The notes under the pieces: generated by a model
Seen by the model: the letters and a program-made list of their open reading frames with translations, nothing else
What the model was told of the DNA's origin: nothing
The model's database searches: none
Shown here: positions 37,484-47,467 of the stretch, one piece after another
How positions within the stretch are numbered: the first letter of the stretch is position 1
How the letters are laid out: each line of letters opens with the position of its first letter
Assembly (NCBI RefSeq): GCF_000332975.1
Contig: NZ_BANR01000005.1
Span: 124,001 to 188,000 of the forward strand
Direction: 5' to 3'
DNA length: 64,000 nt
Source: Gordonia aichiensis NBRC 108223
Lineage (GTDB): Bacteria > Actinomycetota > Actinomycetes > Mycobacteriales > Mycobacteriaceae
Made by a program: the position numbers and the translations under genes

Positions 37484-40400
37484 GTGACAATCAAGGTGGC
37501 GCTCGAACACCGCACGGCGTATGCGTTCGACCGGCCGGTCAAGATCTATCCGCATGTGGTGCGACTGCGTCCGGCCCCGCACTCGCGCACGCCGATCGAG
37601 GCGTACTCGCTGTCGGTGGAACCGGGCGGGCACTTCCTGAATTGGCAGCAGGATGCGTTCAGTAATTATCAAGCGCGCCTGGTGTTTCCGGAACCGTCGA
37701 CGTCATTGTCGATCACCGTGAGTCTCGTCGCCGACCTCACGGCGATCAACCCGTTCGATTTCTTCATCGAGGACTGGGCCGAGGAGTACGGATTCAGCTA
37801 CCCCGACGACCTGCGCGAGGATCTCGAGATCTATCTGCGGCCGGTCGGGGTCACGGAGGGCGAGTTCGCCGGTAGCCCGGTACATCCCGACGTCGCAGCG
37901 TTCGCGGTATCGCATAAGCCGACGTCGTCCACGCGCATCATCGACTTCCTGGTGTCGCTCAACCAAGCGGTGCGCGACGCCGTCGGTTACACGGTTCGGC
38001 TCGAACAGGGAGTGCAGACACCGGAGTACACGCTTGCCAGCGGCATCGGCTCGTGCCGCGATTCGGCGTGGCTGCTGGTGGCGCTTCTGCGCGAACTCGG
38101 GCTCGCGGCGCGCTTCGTGTCGGGGTACCTGGTGCAACTCACCTCAGACGTCATGTCGATCGACGGCCCGTCAGGACCCAGCGCCGACTTCACCGATCTA
38201 CATGCATGGGCCGAGGTCTACCTCCCGGGTGCGGGATGGGTGGGCATGGATCCGACGTCGGGCCTCTTCGCGGGTGAGGGACACATCCCGCTCGCCGCGA
38301 CGCCGACGCCGGGCGGCGCCGCTCCGATCACCGGTGCAACCGGCAAGTGCCACGCGACGCTCGACTTCTCCAATACCGTCACCCGGTTCCACGAGGACCC
38401 GCGAGTCACCCTGCCCTACACGGATTCCCAGTGGGAGCGGGTCGTCGAACTCGGTGCTGCTGTGGACGCGAGGATGGCCGAGAACGACGTTCGCCTCACC
38501 ATGGGTGGCGAGCCGACGTTTGTCTCCGTGGACAACCAGAGCGACCCGGAGTGGACGACCGCCGCCGACGGGCCGCACAAGCGCGAGTTGGCGTCGACGC
38601 TCGCTCGTCGCCTCGCCGAGGACTACGCGCCGGCGGGCCTCGTGCAGCGCAGCCAGGGCAAGTGGTATACGGGAGAACCGTTGCCGCGCTGGCAGATCGC
38701 GATCATGTGGCGAGCCGACGGCCAGCCGATCTGGCGTAGGCCCGAACTGCTGGCCGATCCGTGGGTGACGCGCGCACAGGCCGCCGCGTCGATGACTCTC
38801 GAGGCGTCAGGGCCACCACCCGGTTCGGGAACCGACCCATCGGCCGAGAAGCTGTTGTCGGCGTTCGCCTCCGCGCTGGGGCTGCCGGGCTCGCAGGTGA
38901 TGCCCGCATTCGAGGACCCGCTGGTGCGGATGCGCGAGTTGTCGGCCCTGCCACCGGGCGATCCCGGAGCGGACCCGACGCTGTCCGCAGCGCGCGCAGC
39001 TGCCTGGGCGAGCGCTGCCGCCGAAGCCGCCGATGCCGATGCCGACATCGAACCCGACGACGACGCGACGCAGGCGCGCCGCGAGTTGATTGCCTCGCTG
39101 GACGCATCGGTGACGAACCCGACAGCCTTCGTCCTACCGCTGAGTCGCTCCGAGGATGGCACCGCGTGGCAGAGCGCACGGTGGACGACGAGGCGGGGGC
39201 GCCTTGTGCTCACGCCCGGAACCTCGCCCGCGGGGCTCCGCCTTCCGCTCAACTCACTGTCGTGGGGGCCCGCACCGGTCCTTTATGAGGCCGATCCGTC
39301 GGTGCGTGCCGAACCGTTGCCAGACGACGTCGCCGACGCACTGGGCCGCACGGTGGTCGACGTCGACCCCGCCGCCTTCGTACCGCGTACGGCGTTGGTT
39401 GCGGAGAAGCGCGGCGACACCCTGTACGTGTTCCTCCCGCCGACCGCCGAACTCGAGGAATACCTGGCGATCGTCGAGATGATCGAGAACGCCGCCGCTG
39501 CGATCGACGCACCTGTGGTCGTGGAGGGCTACGGCCCGCCGGCCGACGCGCGCCTCACCACCCTGACCGTGACGCCCGACCCGGGTGTCATCGAGGTCAA
39601 TGTTCAGCCCACAGGTAGTTTTGCCGAGCAGACCGCCCTGCTCGAATCGCTGTACGAGCACGCTCGGCACGCCCGACTGGGTACCGAGACGTTCGATCTC
39701 GACGGCAGCCACGGGGGTACGGGCGGCGGCAATCACATCACGCTCGGCGGCTCGACACCTGCGGATTCACCACTGCTGCGCCGACCGGATCTCCTGGTCT
39801 CGATGCTGACCTACTGGCAGCGCCACCCGTCACTGTCGTATCTGTTCAGCGGCAAGTTCGTCGGAACCACCTCACAGGCGCCACGGGCCGACGAGGGCAG
39901 GGAGTCGGCGCTCTACGAGATGGAGATCGCGTTCGCCGAGATCGACAGGCTCGCGGTGAAGGGTGAGCCGGCGCGCGGTGCGGATGCACCGCCGAATCCG
40001 TGGGTCACCGACCGCGCACTCCGCCATCTGCTCACCGACATCACCGGCAACACTCATCGGGCGGAGTTCTGCATCGACAAGCTCTACAGCCCCGACTCCG
40101 CGCGTGGCAGGCTCGGGCTGCTCGAACTCCGTGGCTTCGAGATGCCGCCGCATCACCGGATGGCGATGGTCCAGTCGCTGCTGGTACGTTCACTGGTCTC
40201 GTGGTTCTGGGAGATGCCCTTCCGCAGCAGACTCATCCACCACGGCGCCGACCTTCACGGCAAACATCTCCTCCCGCACTATGTCATCGCCGACATCGCG
40301 CAGGTGGCCGAGGAACTCCGAGAAGCCGGCTATCCGTTCGACACCGCATGGCTCGACCCGTTCACCGAATTCCGGTTTCCGCGGCTGGGTACCGTGGCCA

Positions 40401-40951
40401 TCCGCGACTATGAGGTGGAACTGCGCGGCGCCATCGAACCGTGGAACACGCTCGGCGAGGAATCAACGGGAACGGGGACCGCTCGCTATGTCGATTCCTC
40501 GATTGAGCGGGTGCAGGTGCGGGTCCAGGGCGCCGGCGATGACCGGTTCGTGTTGACCTGCAACGGATATCCCATCCCGCTGACGGATACGGGAAGACCG
40601 GGCGAGCGTGTGGCGGGGATCCGCTTCCGCGCGTGGCAGCCGCCGAGCGCGTTGCACCCCACCATCAGCATCGACACCCCGCTGACCTTCGACCTCGTCG
40701 ACACGCTCGCGGGGCGATCTGTCGGCGGTGCGACGTATCACGTCGTGCATCCGGGTGGCCGCGCATACGACCGCCCGCCGGTGAACGCGGTGGAGGCCGA
40801 GTCGCGTCGTAACGGACGCTTCGAGGCAGCCGGACACACCAGTGGATCCGTCGACGTCGGTCTGCTCCGGGAGCGAATCGCGCGCATGGCCACCGACACC
40901 GGGGTCCCGACCATTCTCGATCTGCGTCGGGCACGTACAGTTCTTCGGTGA
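37484..40951 (+). CDS. Two-domain transglutaminase-like / DUF2126 protein
   Basis: The 1155-residue protein begins with the bacterial transglutaminase N-terminal beta domain (1-90), then a papain-fold transglutaminase-like domain whose triad is visible: Cys191 in GIGSCRDSAW, His240 in DLHAWAEVY, Asp256 in GMDPTSG. From about 290 onward it is DUF2126, with RLTMGGEPTFVSVDN, GNHITLGGSTPADSPLLRRP, HPSLSYLFSGKFVGTTSQ, ELRGFEMPPHHRM and RFRAWQPPSALHP. The domain pair is known only from genomes (M. tuberculosis Rv2566 has it). A peptide-bond cleaving or forming role is predicted. The GTG start has GGGAGG upstream. The stop overlaps the next gene. Confidence 0.9.
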   Translation: MTIKVALEHRTAYAFDRPVKIYPHVVRLRPAPHSRTPIEAYSLSVEPGGHFLNWQQDAFSNYQARLVFPEPSTSLSITVSLVADLTAINPFDFFIEDWAEEYGFSYPDDLREDLEIYLRPVGVTEGEFAGSPVHPDVAAFAVSHKPTSSTRIIDFLVSLNQAVRDAVGYTVRLEQGVQTPEYTLASGIGSCRDSAWLLVALLRELGLAARFVSGYLVQLTSDVMSIDGPSGPSADFTDLHAWAEVYLPGAGWVGMDPTSGLFAGEGHIPLAATPTPGGAAPITGATGKCHATLDFSNTVTRFHEDPRVTLPYTDSQWERVVELGAAVDARMAENDVRLTMGGEPTFVSVDNQSDPEWTTAADGPHKRELASTLARRLAEDYAPAGLVQRSQGKWYTGEPLPRWQIAIMWRADGQPIWRRPELLADPWVTRAQAAASMTLEASGPPPGSGTDPSAEKLLSAFASALGLPGSQVMPAFEDPLVRMRELSALPPGDPGADPTLSAARAAAWASAAAEAADADADIEPDDDATQARRELIASLDASVTNPTAFVLPLSRSEDGTAWQSARWTTRRGRLVLTPGTSPAGLRLPLNSLSWGPAPVLYEADPSVRAEPLPDDVADALGRTVVDVDPAAFVPRTALVAEKRGDTLYVFLPPTAELEEYLAIVEMIENAAAAIDAPVVVEGYGPPADARLTTLTVTPDPGVIEVNVQPTGSFAEQTALLESLYEHARHARLGTETFDLDGSHGGTGGGNHITLGGSTPADSPLLRRPDLLVSMLTYWQRHPSLSYLFSGKFVGTTSQAPRADEGRESALYEMEIAFAEIDRLAVKGEPARGADAPPNPWVTDRALRHLLTDITGNTHRAEFCIDKLYSPDSARGRLGLLELRGFEMPPHHRMAMVQSLLVRSLVSWFWEMPFRSRLIHHGADLHGKHLLPHYVIADIAQVAEELREAGYPFDTAWLDPFTEFRFPRLGTVAIRDYEVELRGAIEPWNTLGEESTGTGTARYVDSSIERVQVRVQGAGDDRFVLTCNGYPIPLTDTGRPGERVAGIRFRAWQPPSALHPTISIDTPLTFDLVDTLAGRSVGGATYHVVHPGGRAYDRPPVNAVEAESRRNGRFEAAGHTSGSVDVGLLRERIARMATDTGVPTILDLRRARTVLR

Positions 40952-43689
40952 CTGTTTCAGCGGGCGGCGGTGTGCCCGCGGTGTTCGACAGATACCGATC
41001 CGACGGTTACACGCTGTTCGATCTAGGACAACTCCACTCGGGTGGTGTCGCACCGGCTGCCGCACGCATTCATTACGACGAGGTGCTCGATCCTGCTGGA
41101 TCAGTGCGTCCGGCGTGGGACGAACTCGTCGAAGGCTACGGGCTACGTGGCGACGAGCGGCTGCGCGCGTCGGCGGCGCGGCTGGCCTCGGCGGTGTCAG
41201 ATGAAGGCGTCGTCTACAACCAGGTCGACGGAACCACCACGGTTCCGCGGCCGTGGCTGCTCGACGCCGTCCCGCTGATCGTCGACGGTGTCGAATGGAC
41301 CGAGTTGGAGAAGGCGATCACGCAGCGGTCGATGCTGCTCGATCTCATCCTCCGCGACATCTACCGTGACCAGAAGACGATCAACGCCGGGCTGATCCCA
41401 CCCGAGATGGTCTTCGGGCATCCCGGCTACATCCGTAAGGCCGCACGACTCGGGGTTGCGGGCCCGCATGCGCTGTTTCTGCACGCGCTCGACCTCGGAC
41501 GCCTCTCGGATGGCACCTTCGCCGTGTATGCCGACCGGACGCAAGCGCCGTCGGGTGTCGGGTTCGCCATCGCCGACAGACGCCTGATCTCGCGTACTTT
41601 CCCTCAGCTGTTCCAGCGCTGCGCCCCACGCCCGATGGCAACATTCGCCGGGACCCTCCGGCTGGCGTTGACCGACTACGCCCCGCCGGGCGTCGACGAC
41701 CCGACGGTCGCGGTGTTCAGTCCCGGAGCGATGTCCGAGACATTCTTCGATCAGGCGTATCTGGCGTCGGTGCTGGGTTTTCCGCTTGTCGAGGGTGCCG
41801 ACCTGACAGTGCGCGACGGTGCGGTCTACATGTGGTCGCTCGGCAAATACAAACGGGTCGACGTGTTGCTGCGCCGCGTCGATGCCACCTACTGTGACCC
41901 GCTCGACCTGCGGACCAATTCACGGCTGGGGGTTGCGGGGCTCGTCGAGGCCATCTCTCGCGGCAACGTGACCGTCGTCAACACACTCGGTAGCGGTGTC
42001 CTGGAGAACCCCGCTCTCAACACGGTGCTCCACAAGGTCGCACCAGTGCTCATCGACGAGGAACTCGTCCTCGATTCGGTTCCCACCTACTGGGCAGGCG
42101 ACCACGCGGACAGATCCAAGATCTGGTCGTCGCTCGATTCGCTGGTGCTCACGAACTTCCGAACAGGTGAGGAGTTCATCGGCCCCGCGACCGACTCCGC
42201 GACCAAGGAAGTGCTGCGGAGCCGAATCGATGCCGACTCCTGGCAGTGGGTGGGCCGCGAGGTGCAGGCGTACTCGGTGGCCCCGAGCCTGACCGAGGGT
42301 GCGCTGCCGACACGGGGGCGCGGCACCGTGCGTGCCGCGCCGGTGTCGGTTCGCGCGTTCTCGGTCGCGCAGGGGCCGACGTACGCCGTCATGCCGGGTG
42401 GTCTGGGATCGGTCCTCGCCGACGGCGTCGTCGGTGCGTCGCTGGCCTCGGTCGCGGCAAAAGACATCTGGGTGACCAATCCTGATGTGGGAGGCCATGT
42501 CTCGCGCCGAACGGAGCTGCGGGTCGAGCCCGACGACGAGGTCACCATCACCCCTCGGCCCGCGTCCGCGGGCTACTCCGACGTCGCGGCTGCCGCGAGT
42601 CCGCGTGTGCTCGCCGACATGTTCTGGTTCGGACGGTACGGCGAACGCACGGAATCGGTCACGCGACTGGCCAAGGTCGCCCGAGAGCGATACCAGGACT
42701 TCCAGTACCGGCCATGGATGTCGGGCACCGCGGCGGTTCCACTGTTCCTGCACGCGGTCGCCGAGGTGACCGGCACAGCGGGGCTCCTCGATACCGGTGA
42801 GCCGTTGTTCGACGACGATTCGTCGTTGTCGTCGATCGATCAGGTCAACTCCGCGATCGTCAAGATCGCCGAACTCACCGTGAACCGTCACACCCCCGGC
42901 ACCATCGCGCACTCGACCGAGCGACTCGTCGCCACGGCCCGTGCGGTCCGCGATCAGATGTCGACGAGTACGTGGATGGTGTTGACCCCGATGGAGCGCG
43001 CACTCGAGTCCATGACGCGCCAGATCGAACGTGCGCGCGACGACGTCGGGGCGGGCACCGGGGTGTTCGGCGACGCCGCGCTCGACCTCGGTCCGGACCT
43101 CGCGCGAACACACGAGAACATCCTGCACGGCGTTCTGGCACTGTCGGGGCTTCAAGCGGAGTCGATGGTCCACGACGCCGCCTGGTTGCTCATGGATCTC
43201 GGCAGGCGCATCGAGCGGGTGATCACGCTGGCCGATCTCACCCGCACACTGTTCGGGCACGAGCACCCGCGGGACACGGAGCAGACACTGCTGGAGTCGT
43301 ACCTGAGTGCGTCAGAATCCTCGGTCATCTATCGCCGCCGCAATCGTGGCCTCTACCGGGCGGAGGCTGTCGCCGAGTTGTTGATGTTCGACGAGACCAA
43401 CCCGCGTGCGCTGATCTATCAGCTCGCCAAGATGCGTGACGATCTCGCGTCGCTGCCCGAAACACTGCGGTCGGCGGCGGCCGAGCGAGCCGTCGAGGAG
43501 ATGACCGCCGAACTGAGACGCTGCGATCCGGCCGGTCTCAGCCACGTCGATGCGAGCGGCAGGCGCGCCGATCTGGTCGAGTTGACCACCGCGCTGCGCG
43601 ACCGCGCGCGAGCGCTGTCCGATCTGCTCAACCGCACCCGGTTCGCACCGCCGCGGACCGCGCAACCGATCTGGGGAGGGCAATGGTGA
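40948..43689 (+). CDS. Circularly permuted ATP-grasp (DUF404/407) and alpha-E (DUF403) fusion protein
   Basis: The 913-residue protein has a circularly permuted ATP-grasp half (about 60-490: RPWLLDAVPLIVDGVEW, FGHPGYIRKAARLG, RPMATFAGTLRLAL, SRLGVAGLVEAI, GSGVLENPALNT). Such enzymes are predicted to make peptide or amide bonds using ATP. The C-terminal alpha-E domain (about 550-890: VLADMFWFGRYGERTESVTR, LGRRIERVITL) is all-helical and of unknown role. In many bacteria the two halves are separate genes; here they are fused as in Rv2567. The GTG start overlaps the upstream stop, and the end overlaps the next gene by seven bases. Confidence 0.9.
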   Translation: MTVSAGGGVPAVFDRYRSDGYTLFDLGQLHSGGVAPAAARIHYDEVLDPAGSVRPAWDELVEGYGLRGDERLRASAARLASAVSDEGVVYNQVDGTTTVPRPWLLDAVPLIVDGVEWTELEKAITQRSMLLDLILRDIYRDQKTINAGLIPPEMVFGHPGYIRKAARLGVAGPHALFLHALDLGRLSDGTFAVYADRTQAPSGVGFAIADRRLISRTFPQLFQRCAPRPMATFAGTLRLALTDYAPPGVDDPTVAVFSPGAMSETFFDQAYLASVLGFPLVEGADLTVRDGAVYMWSLGKYKRVDVLLRRVDATYCDPLDLRTNSRLGVAGLVEAISRGNVTVVNTLGSGVLENPALNTVLHKVAPVLIDEELVLDSVPTYWAGDHADRSKIWSSLDSLVLTNFRTGEEFIGPATDSATKEVLRSRIDADSWQWVGREVQAYSVAPSLTEGALPTRGRGTVRAAPVSVRAFSVAQGPTYAVMPGGLGSVLADGVVGASLASVAAKDIWVTNPDVGGHVSRRTELRVEPDDEVTITPRPASAGYSDVAAAASPRVLADMFWFGRYGERTESVTRLAKVARERYQDFQYRPWMSGTAAVPLFLHAVAEVTGTAGLLDTGEPLFDDDSSLSSIDQVNSAIVKIAELTVNRHTPGTIAHSTERLVATARAVRDQMSTSTWMVLTPMERALESMTRQIERARDDVGAGTGVFGDAALDLGPDLARTHENILHGVLALSGLQAESMVHDAAWLLMDLGRRIERVITLADLTRTLFGHEHPRDTEQTLLESYLSASESSVIYRRRNRGLYRAEAVAELLMFDETNPRALIYQLAKMRDDLASLPETLRSAAAERAVEEMTAELRRCDPAGLSHVDASGRRADLVELTTALRDRARALSDLLNRTRFAPPRTAQPIWGGQW

Positions 43690-44603
43690 CGACGCCGTCC
43701 TCCGAGGCCCCGGCGACCCGCAGGTACCGGGTCTTTCACCGCACGTGTTACACCTACGACGACGAGGTGTCGTCGTCGTACGGGCGGTGCTACCTGACGC
43801 CGCGCGACCTGCCGTATCAGCGTGTCCACGAGACGGAGACGGTTATCGCGCCCGAGCCCGCGGACCGATCAGTGGGAGTGGACGTGTACGGGAACATCGA
43901 CGCGTACTTTCACGTCCGCACACCTCATCGGGCACTCGAGGTGACCACGACGTCGATCGTCGAGGTCGACCCCGTCGACCAGGGTCTCGTGCACAGTCTC
44001 GCGGCCCGAGCGCCCTGGGAGGACGCGCGGCCGGCTACCGCCGGTGCGGTCCTCGTCGACGAGTTCGTGCTGGATCTCGATCCGCCGGAGATCACCCCCG
44101 CCGTCCGCGACTACGCCGCAGGCGTCTTCACGCCGGGCAGGCCACTCATCGATGCGATCATCGATCTGACGTCACGCATCTTCTCAGACTTCACCTACCG
44201 CTCGGGCTCGACGGCGATCAGTACTCGCGTCGACACCGTGCTCGAGCGGCGGATGGGTGTGTGCCAGGATTTCGCGCGGGTCGCGATCGCCTGCCTGCGT
44301 TCGGTGGGACTCGCCGCGCGTTACGAGTCCGGTTACCTCGCCACCGACCCGCCCCCGGGTACCGAGCGCATCTTCGGAGCCGATGCCAGCCACGCCTGGG
44401 CGGCGGTGTGGCTGCCAGGGGACCGATGGCTTGCGTTCGATCCGACCAACAACAAGCTCGTCGACGAACGCCATGTCACCGTGGCGTGGGGACGCGACTA
44501 CGACGATGTCCCTCCGCTGCGCGGTGTGATCTACACCGACGCGTCCAAGAGCGAGATCGAGGTCTCGGTCGACGTGAGTCCGCTGTCAGCAGCCGAAGGG
44601 TGA
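43683..44603 (+). CDS. Transglutaminase-like peptidase-fold protein
   Basis: The 306-residue protein has an N-terminal beta domain (RVFHRTCYTYDDEVSSSYGR, YLTPRDLPYQ) and a papain-fold domain with the full triad: Cys194 in MGVCQDFARV, His237 in ASHAWAAVW, Asp253 in FDPTNN. It is the type encoded beside alpha-E/ATP-grasp genes in many bacteria, and equals Rv2569c. Such enzymes are predicted proteases or amidases that process the product of the ATP-grasp ligase. The seven-base overlap makes it part of a three-gene coupled operon. Confidence 0.92.
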   Translation: MVTTPSSEAPATRRYRVFHRTCYTYDDEVSSSYGRCYLTPRDLPYQRVHETETVIAPEPADRSVGVDVYGNIDAYFHVRTPHRALEVTTTSIVEVDPVDQGLVHSLAARAPWEDARPATAGAVLVDEFVLDLDPPEITPAVRDYAAGVFTPGRPLIDAIIDLTSRIFSDFTYRSGSTAISTRVDTVLERRMGVCQDFARVAIACLRSVGLAARYESGYLATDPPPGTERIFGADASHAWAAVWLPGDRWLAFDPTNNKLVDERHVTVAWGRDYDDVPPLRGVIYTDASKSEIEVSVDVSPLSAAEG

Positions 44604-44704
44604 GCGCAGCACAATCCACAGCGCCACGCGCTCACCCCGCTGATGTCGTTCGAATGGTCGGCGTGGATTGGCGCGACATCATTTGCGCCGAAAAAGAAAG
44701 TGTT

Positions 44705-44812
44705 ATGACAAAGATGCAGGTCAAAGGAGTGCCAACCCCAGGTGGACTCGTGTCCGTGAGCAAAGTCGGTGTCGCGTGTCGGTGCCTGCGAGTAAGTTGG
44801 TCACTGCCATGA
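44705..44812 (+). CDS. Possible 35-residue leader ORF overlapping the phosphotransferase start
   Basis: ATG at 44705, preceded by the purine-rich AAAAAGAAAG, opens a 35-codon frame (MTKMQVKGVPTPGGLVSVSK, ending [11 protein letters not shown]). Its TGA overlaps the ATG of the next gene as ATGA. The 205-bp interval from 44604 to 44808 has nothing else I can identify. The exact overlap fits translational coupling or a leader peptide, but length and composition give no proof that it is made. Confidence 0.3.
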   Translation: MTKMQVKGVPTPGGLVSVSKVGVACRCLRVSWSLP

Positions 44813-45948
44813 CGGTCATCACAGAGAGCCGCGTCACCAGCGTGGTGCGTGCCGCAGAAACAATGTTGTCCCGCAGAGCGGGTGCCCCGGTGGTACTCGC
44901 GGATCCGGAGGATCTCGGCGGGAGCGGCCGAACCACAGTCGTCCGGGTACGTGTGGCGCAGAATCCCCTGTCGATGGATCGCACGCTTGTCATCAAGGCG
45001 TTGCCGAGCCATGAGGACCCCCAGGCGTTCCATCGTGAGATTGCCTCATACAAGTACGCAACAGCGCTGCCGACGGAATCCCGTCCCGGCCCTCAACTGA
45101 TCGCATCCGATCCCGACAACCGACTCATGGTGCTGTCCGACCTCGGCCGTGGCCATCCGTTGACGGCGCTGCTCGCCGACGCCGACGTGGTCGAGATGAC
45201 CCGCGTGGTCAGCGCCTGGGGTCAGGCACTCGGCCGCATGCACGCGGCGACGGTGGGCGGCGAGGGCGATTTCGACGCCCTCGTGCGCCACGGTGCCGCG
45301 GGCACGGCCGGGCGCGACATCCTTCGCGACGAGGCCATCCGTGCGGTGTCCGCAGCGTCGGTGCGTGTGGCCGATCTCGGCCTCACGCTGCCCGACGCCG
45401 CTGCCGAGGCACTGACATCGGCGTGCGCCCTGTTCGACGAGGGCGATCACCGTGCATTCAGTCCATCCGACGTCGGCCCGGAGAACATCCTGCTCAACGA
45501 CGACGGCGTGCAGTTCATGGACTACGAGTGGGGTGGCTTCCGCGACGCCACGCTCGACATCGCCTATGCCCTTGTCACGTTCGCGCCGCAACTCGGACCG
45601 ATGGGTGGCGCCCACCGACTCGACCTCGAGGTATCGATGGTCGACGCGTGGCGGTCGGAGGTGGTGCCGATCTGGCCGGCACTCGAGCGCGACCGCGTGA
45701 TGCACCGTCAGGTATTGACTGCACGGTTGCTGTGGGTCTGGTTGTCGACGGTGTGGATGTTGCCCGATTCGTCGACCGACACCGTCCCGATGACGCACTT
45801 CGCTCACGACTGGGCGCTGCATACCAATGACCCCCGTGTCCTCGTGGCGCGCTGGACCGATCTCGCCGCCGCGGCGACGAGCAATGCAGAGATCTCTGAG
45901 TTCGCTACCGAAGTGGGCCTCGCGCTGCAGCGCTCGTGGCTGGACTGA
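44809..45948 (+). CDS. Aminoglycoside-phosphotransferase-fold (APH-like) protein
   Basis: The 379-residue protein has the APH/choline-kinase plan: an N-lobe with [20 protein letters not shown] (putative ATP Lys) and a C-lobe with [19 protein letters not shown] and [18 protein letters not shown]. The catalytic Asp (in PSD) and metal-binding residues (N and DYE) are present, but the His that normally precedes the GD is replaced by Ser/Pro, a feature of this actinobacterial subfamily. The substrate is unknown. The ATG at 44809 is chosen; a GTG 27 bases upstream is possible. Its 3' end overlaps rarA. It lies after the transglutaminase cluster but may be a separate unit. Confidence 0.72.
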   Translation: MTVITESRVTSVVRAAETMLSRRAGAPVVLADPEDLGGSGRTTVVRVRVAQNPLSMDRTLVIKALPSHEDPQAFHREIASYKYATALPTESRPGPQLIASDPDNRLMVLSDLGRGHPLTALLADADVVEMTRVVSAWGQALGRMHAATVGGEGDFDALVRHGAAGTAGRDILRDEAIRAVSAASVRVADLGLTLPDAAAEALTSACALFDEGDHRAFSPSDVGPENILLNDDGVQFMDYEWGGFRDATLDIAYALVTFAPQLGPMGGAHRLDLEVSMVDAWRSEVVPIWPALERDRVMHRQVLTARLLWVWLSTVWMLPDSSTDTVPMTHFAHDWALHTNDPRVLVARWTDLAAAATSNAEISEFATEVGLALQRSWLD

Positions 45949-47432
45949 CCGCGGTGGGTGGATTGTTCGACCCGCCGCCACCGAGTCCGACGAGCGGTGC
46001 CACATCGCTGACCTCGCCTCCATCACCGAGCGCACCGTTGGCTGTCCGGATGCGTCCGCAGACCCTCGACGACATCGTTGGCCAGCAGCATCTCCTGGGT
46101 GTCGGCTCGCCGCTGCGGCGTCTCATCAACGGGTCGGGTGCCGCGTCTGTACTCCTGTACGGCCCACCGGGCACGGGTAAGACGACGATGGCCTCGCTCA
46201 TCTCGAGCGCGGCGGGTGGGCGCTTCGAGGCTCTCTCGGCGTTGTCGGCAGGTGTGAAGGAGGTACGCGCGGTCATCGAGGTCGCGCGTCGTCGTCTCGC
46301 CGCAGGCGAACAGACCGTGTTGTTCATCGACGAGGTCCACCGATTCTCCAAGACCCAGCAGGACGCGCTCCTCGACGCCGTCGAGAATCGGATCGTCCTG
46401 CTCGTCGCCGCAACCACCGAGAACCCATCGTTCTCGGTGGTATCGCCACTGTTGTCCAGATCGCTTGTCCTGCAACTACGGTCACTCACCGATGAGGATA
46501 TCCGCACGGTATTGACACGCGCGGTCGCCGACGACCGGGGACTCGCGGGTGCGGTCACGGTGACCGACGCCGCCTATGACCACCTCGTTGCCGTCGCGGG
46601 TGGCGACGCACGCAGGGCATTGACCGCTCTCGAAGCGAGTGCCGACGCCGCGCTGCGTGAACCGCCGCCGGACGCGGCGGGGCCAGACGATGGCTCGGAC
46701 TCGGCGGGCGCAGTCGATGGGCAGGGTGCCAGCGTCGAGCAGGCCGGTGAGGGCTGGGGGAGGGCGCGCGAGACCCCCGAGATCGATGTGGCCGACGTCG
46801 AGGCGGCCATCGACCGTGCCGCGGTGCGCTACGACCGTGACGGTGACCAGCACTACGACGTGACCAGCGCGTTCATCAAGTCGATTCGCGGGTCCGACGT
46901 CGACGCCGCGCTGCACTATCTGGCACGGATGATCGCCGCGGGCGAAGATCCCCGGTTCATCGCGCGACGTCTCATGATCCACGCGAGTGAGGACATCGGG
47001 ATGGCCGATCCGATGGCCCTGCAGACCGCGGTCGCCGCCGCGCAGGTGGTGGCGCTCGTCGGCATGCCGGAGGCGAAACTGGCGCTGACGCAGGCGACGA
47101 TTCATCTTGCGACCGCCCCGAAATCGGCGGGCGTCGTCAGCGCTATCGGTGCTGCGCTGGCCGACGTCGAAGCGGGTAAGGCAGGCGCCGTGCCCCCGGG
47201 GCTACGGGACGCGCACTACAGCGGCGCGAAGAAACTCGGGAGCGGCGTCGGGTATCAATATCCGCACAACGACCCCGACGGCGTTGTGCCGCAACAGTAT
47301 CCGCCCGACGAGCTCGTCGGTGTCGACTATTACGTCCCCACTGATCACGGATTCGAGCGTGAGATCGGGCCACGCGTGGCCAAGTTGCGGTCCATCGTGA
47401 GACGGGCGACCCGACGCCCCAAAAAGGCGTGA
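45936..47432 (+). CDS. rarA: Replication-associated recombination protein A (RarA/MgsA) AAA+ ATPase
   Basis: The 498-residue clamp-loader-related ATPase has [18 protein letters not shown], Walker [12 protein letters not shown], Walker [21 protein letters not shown], sensor 1 [11 protein letters not shown], and a C-terminal tetramerisation domain with [28 protein letters not shown] and a [19 protein letters not shown] ending. It acts at stalled replication forks. An acidic insert of about 35 residues ([15 protein letters not shown]) lies between the two parts. Start GTG 45936 overlaps the upstream gene by 13 bp. Confidence 0.94.
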   Translation: MAGLTAVGGLFDPPPPSPTSGATSLTSPPSPSAPLAVRMRPQTLDDIVGQQHLLGVGSPLRRLINGSGAASVLLYGPPGTGKTTMASLISSAAGGRFEALSALSAGVKEVRAVIEVARRRLAAGEQTVLFIDEVHRFSKTQQDALLDAVENRIVLLVAATTENPSFSVVSPLLSRSLVLQLRSLTDEDIRTVLTRAVADDRGLAGAVTVTDAAYDHLVAVAGGDARRALTALEASADAALREPPPDAAGPDDGSDSAGAVDGQGASVEQAGEGWGRARETPEIDVADVEAAIDRAAVRYDRDGDQHYDVTSAFIKSIRGSDVDAALHYLARMIAAGEDPRFIARRLMIHASEDIGMADPMALQTAVAAAQVVALVGMPEAKLALTQATIHLATAPKSAGVVSAIGAALADVEAGKAGAVPPGLRDAHYSGAKKLGSGVGYQYPHNDPDGVVPQQYPPDELVGVDYYVPTDHGFEREIGPRVAKLRSIVRRATRRPKKA

Positions 47433-47437
47433 CAGCC

Positions 47438-47466
47438 GCACCCCGTAGCCCTCGGCTGCGGGGTGC
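47438..47466. terminator. Bidirectional terminator between rarA and a secreted-protein gene
   Basis: GCACCCCG and CGGGGTGC pair around an inner AGCC-CTC-GGCT stem. The hairpin fills the 35-bp gap between two convergent stop codons, and GTGAC/GTCAC outside can extend it. Position and symmetry make a shared terminator very likely. Confidence 0.65.
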
Positions 47467-47467
47467 G

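Noticed and set aside
35332-37542. 736-codon minus-strand frame opposite aspS
   Set aside because: It is a shadow of the well supported aspS gene, a frequent effect in GC-rich DNA. The same holds for the 562-codon frame opposite rel at 26926-28614.
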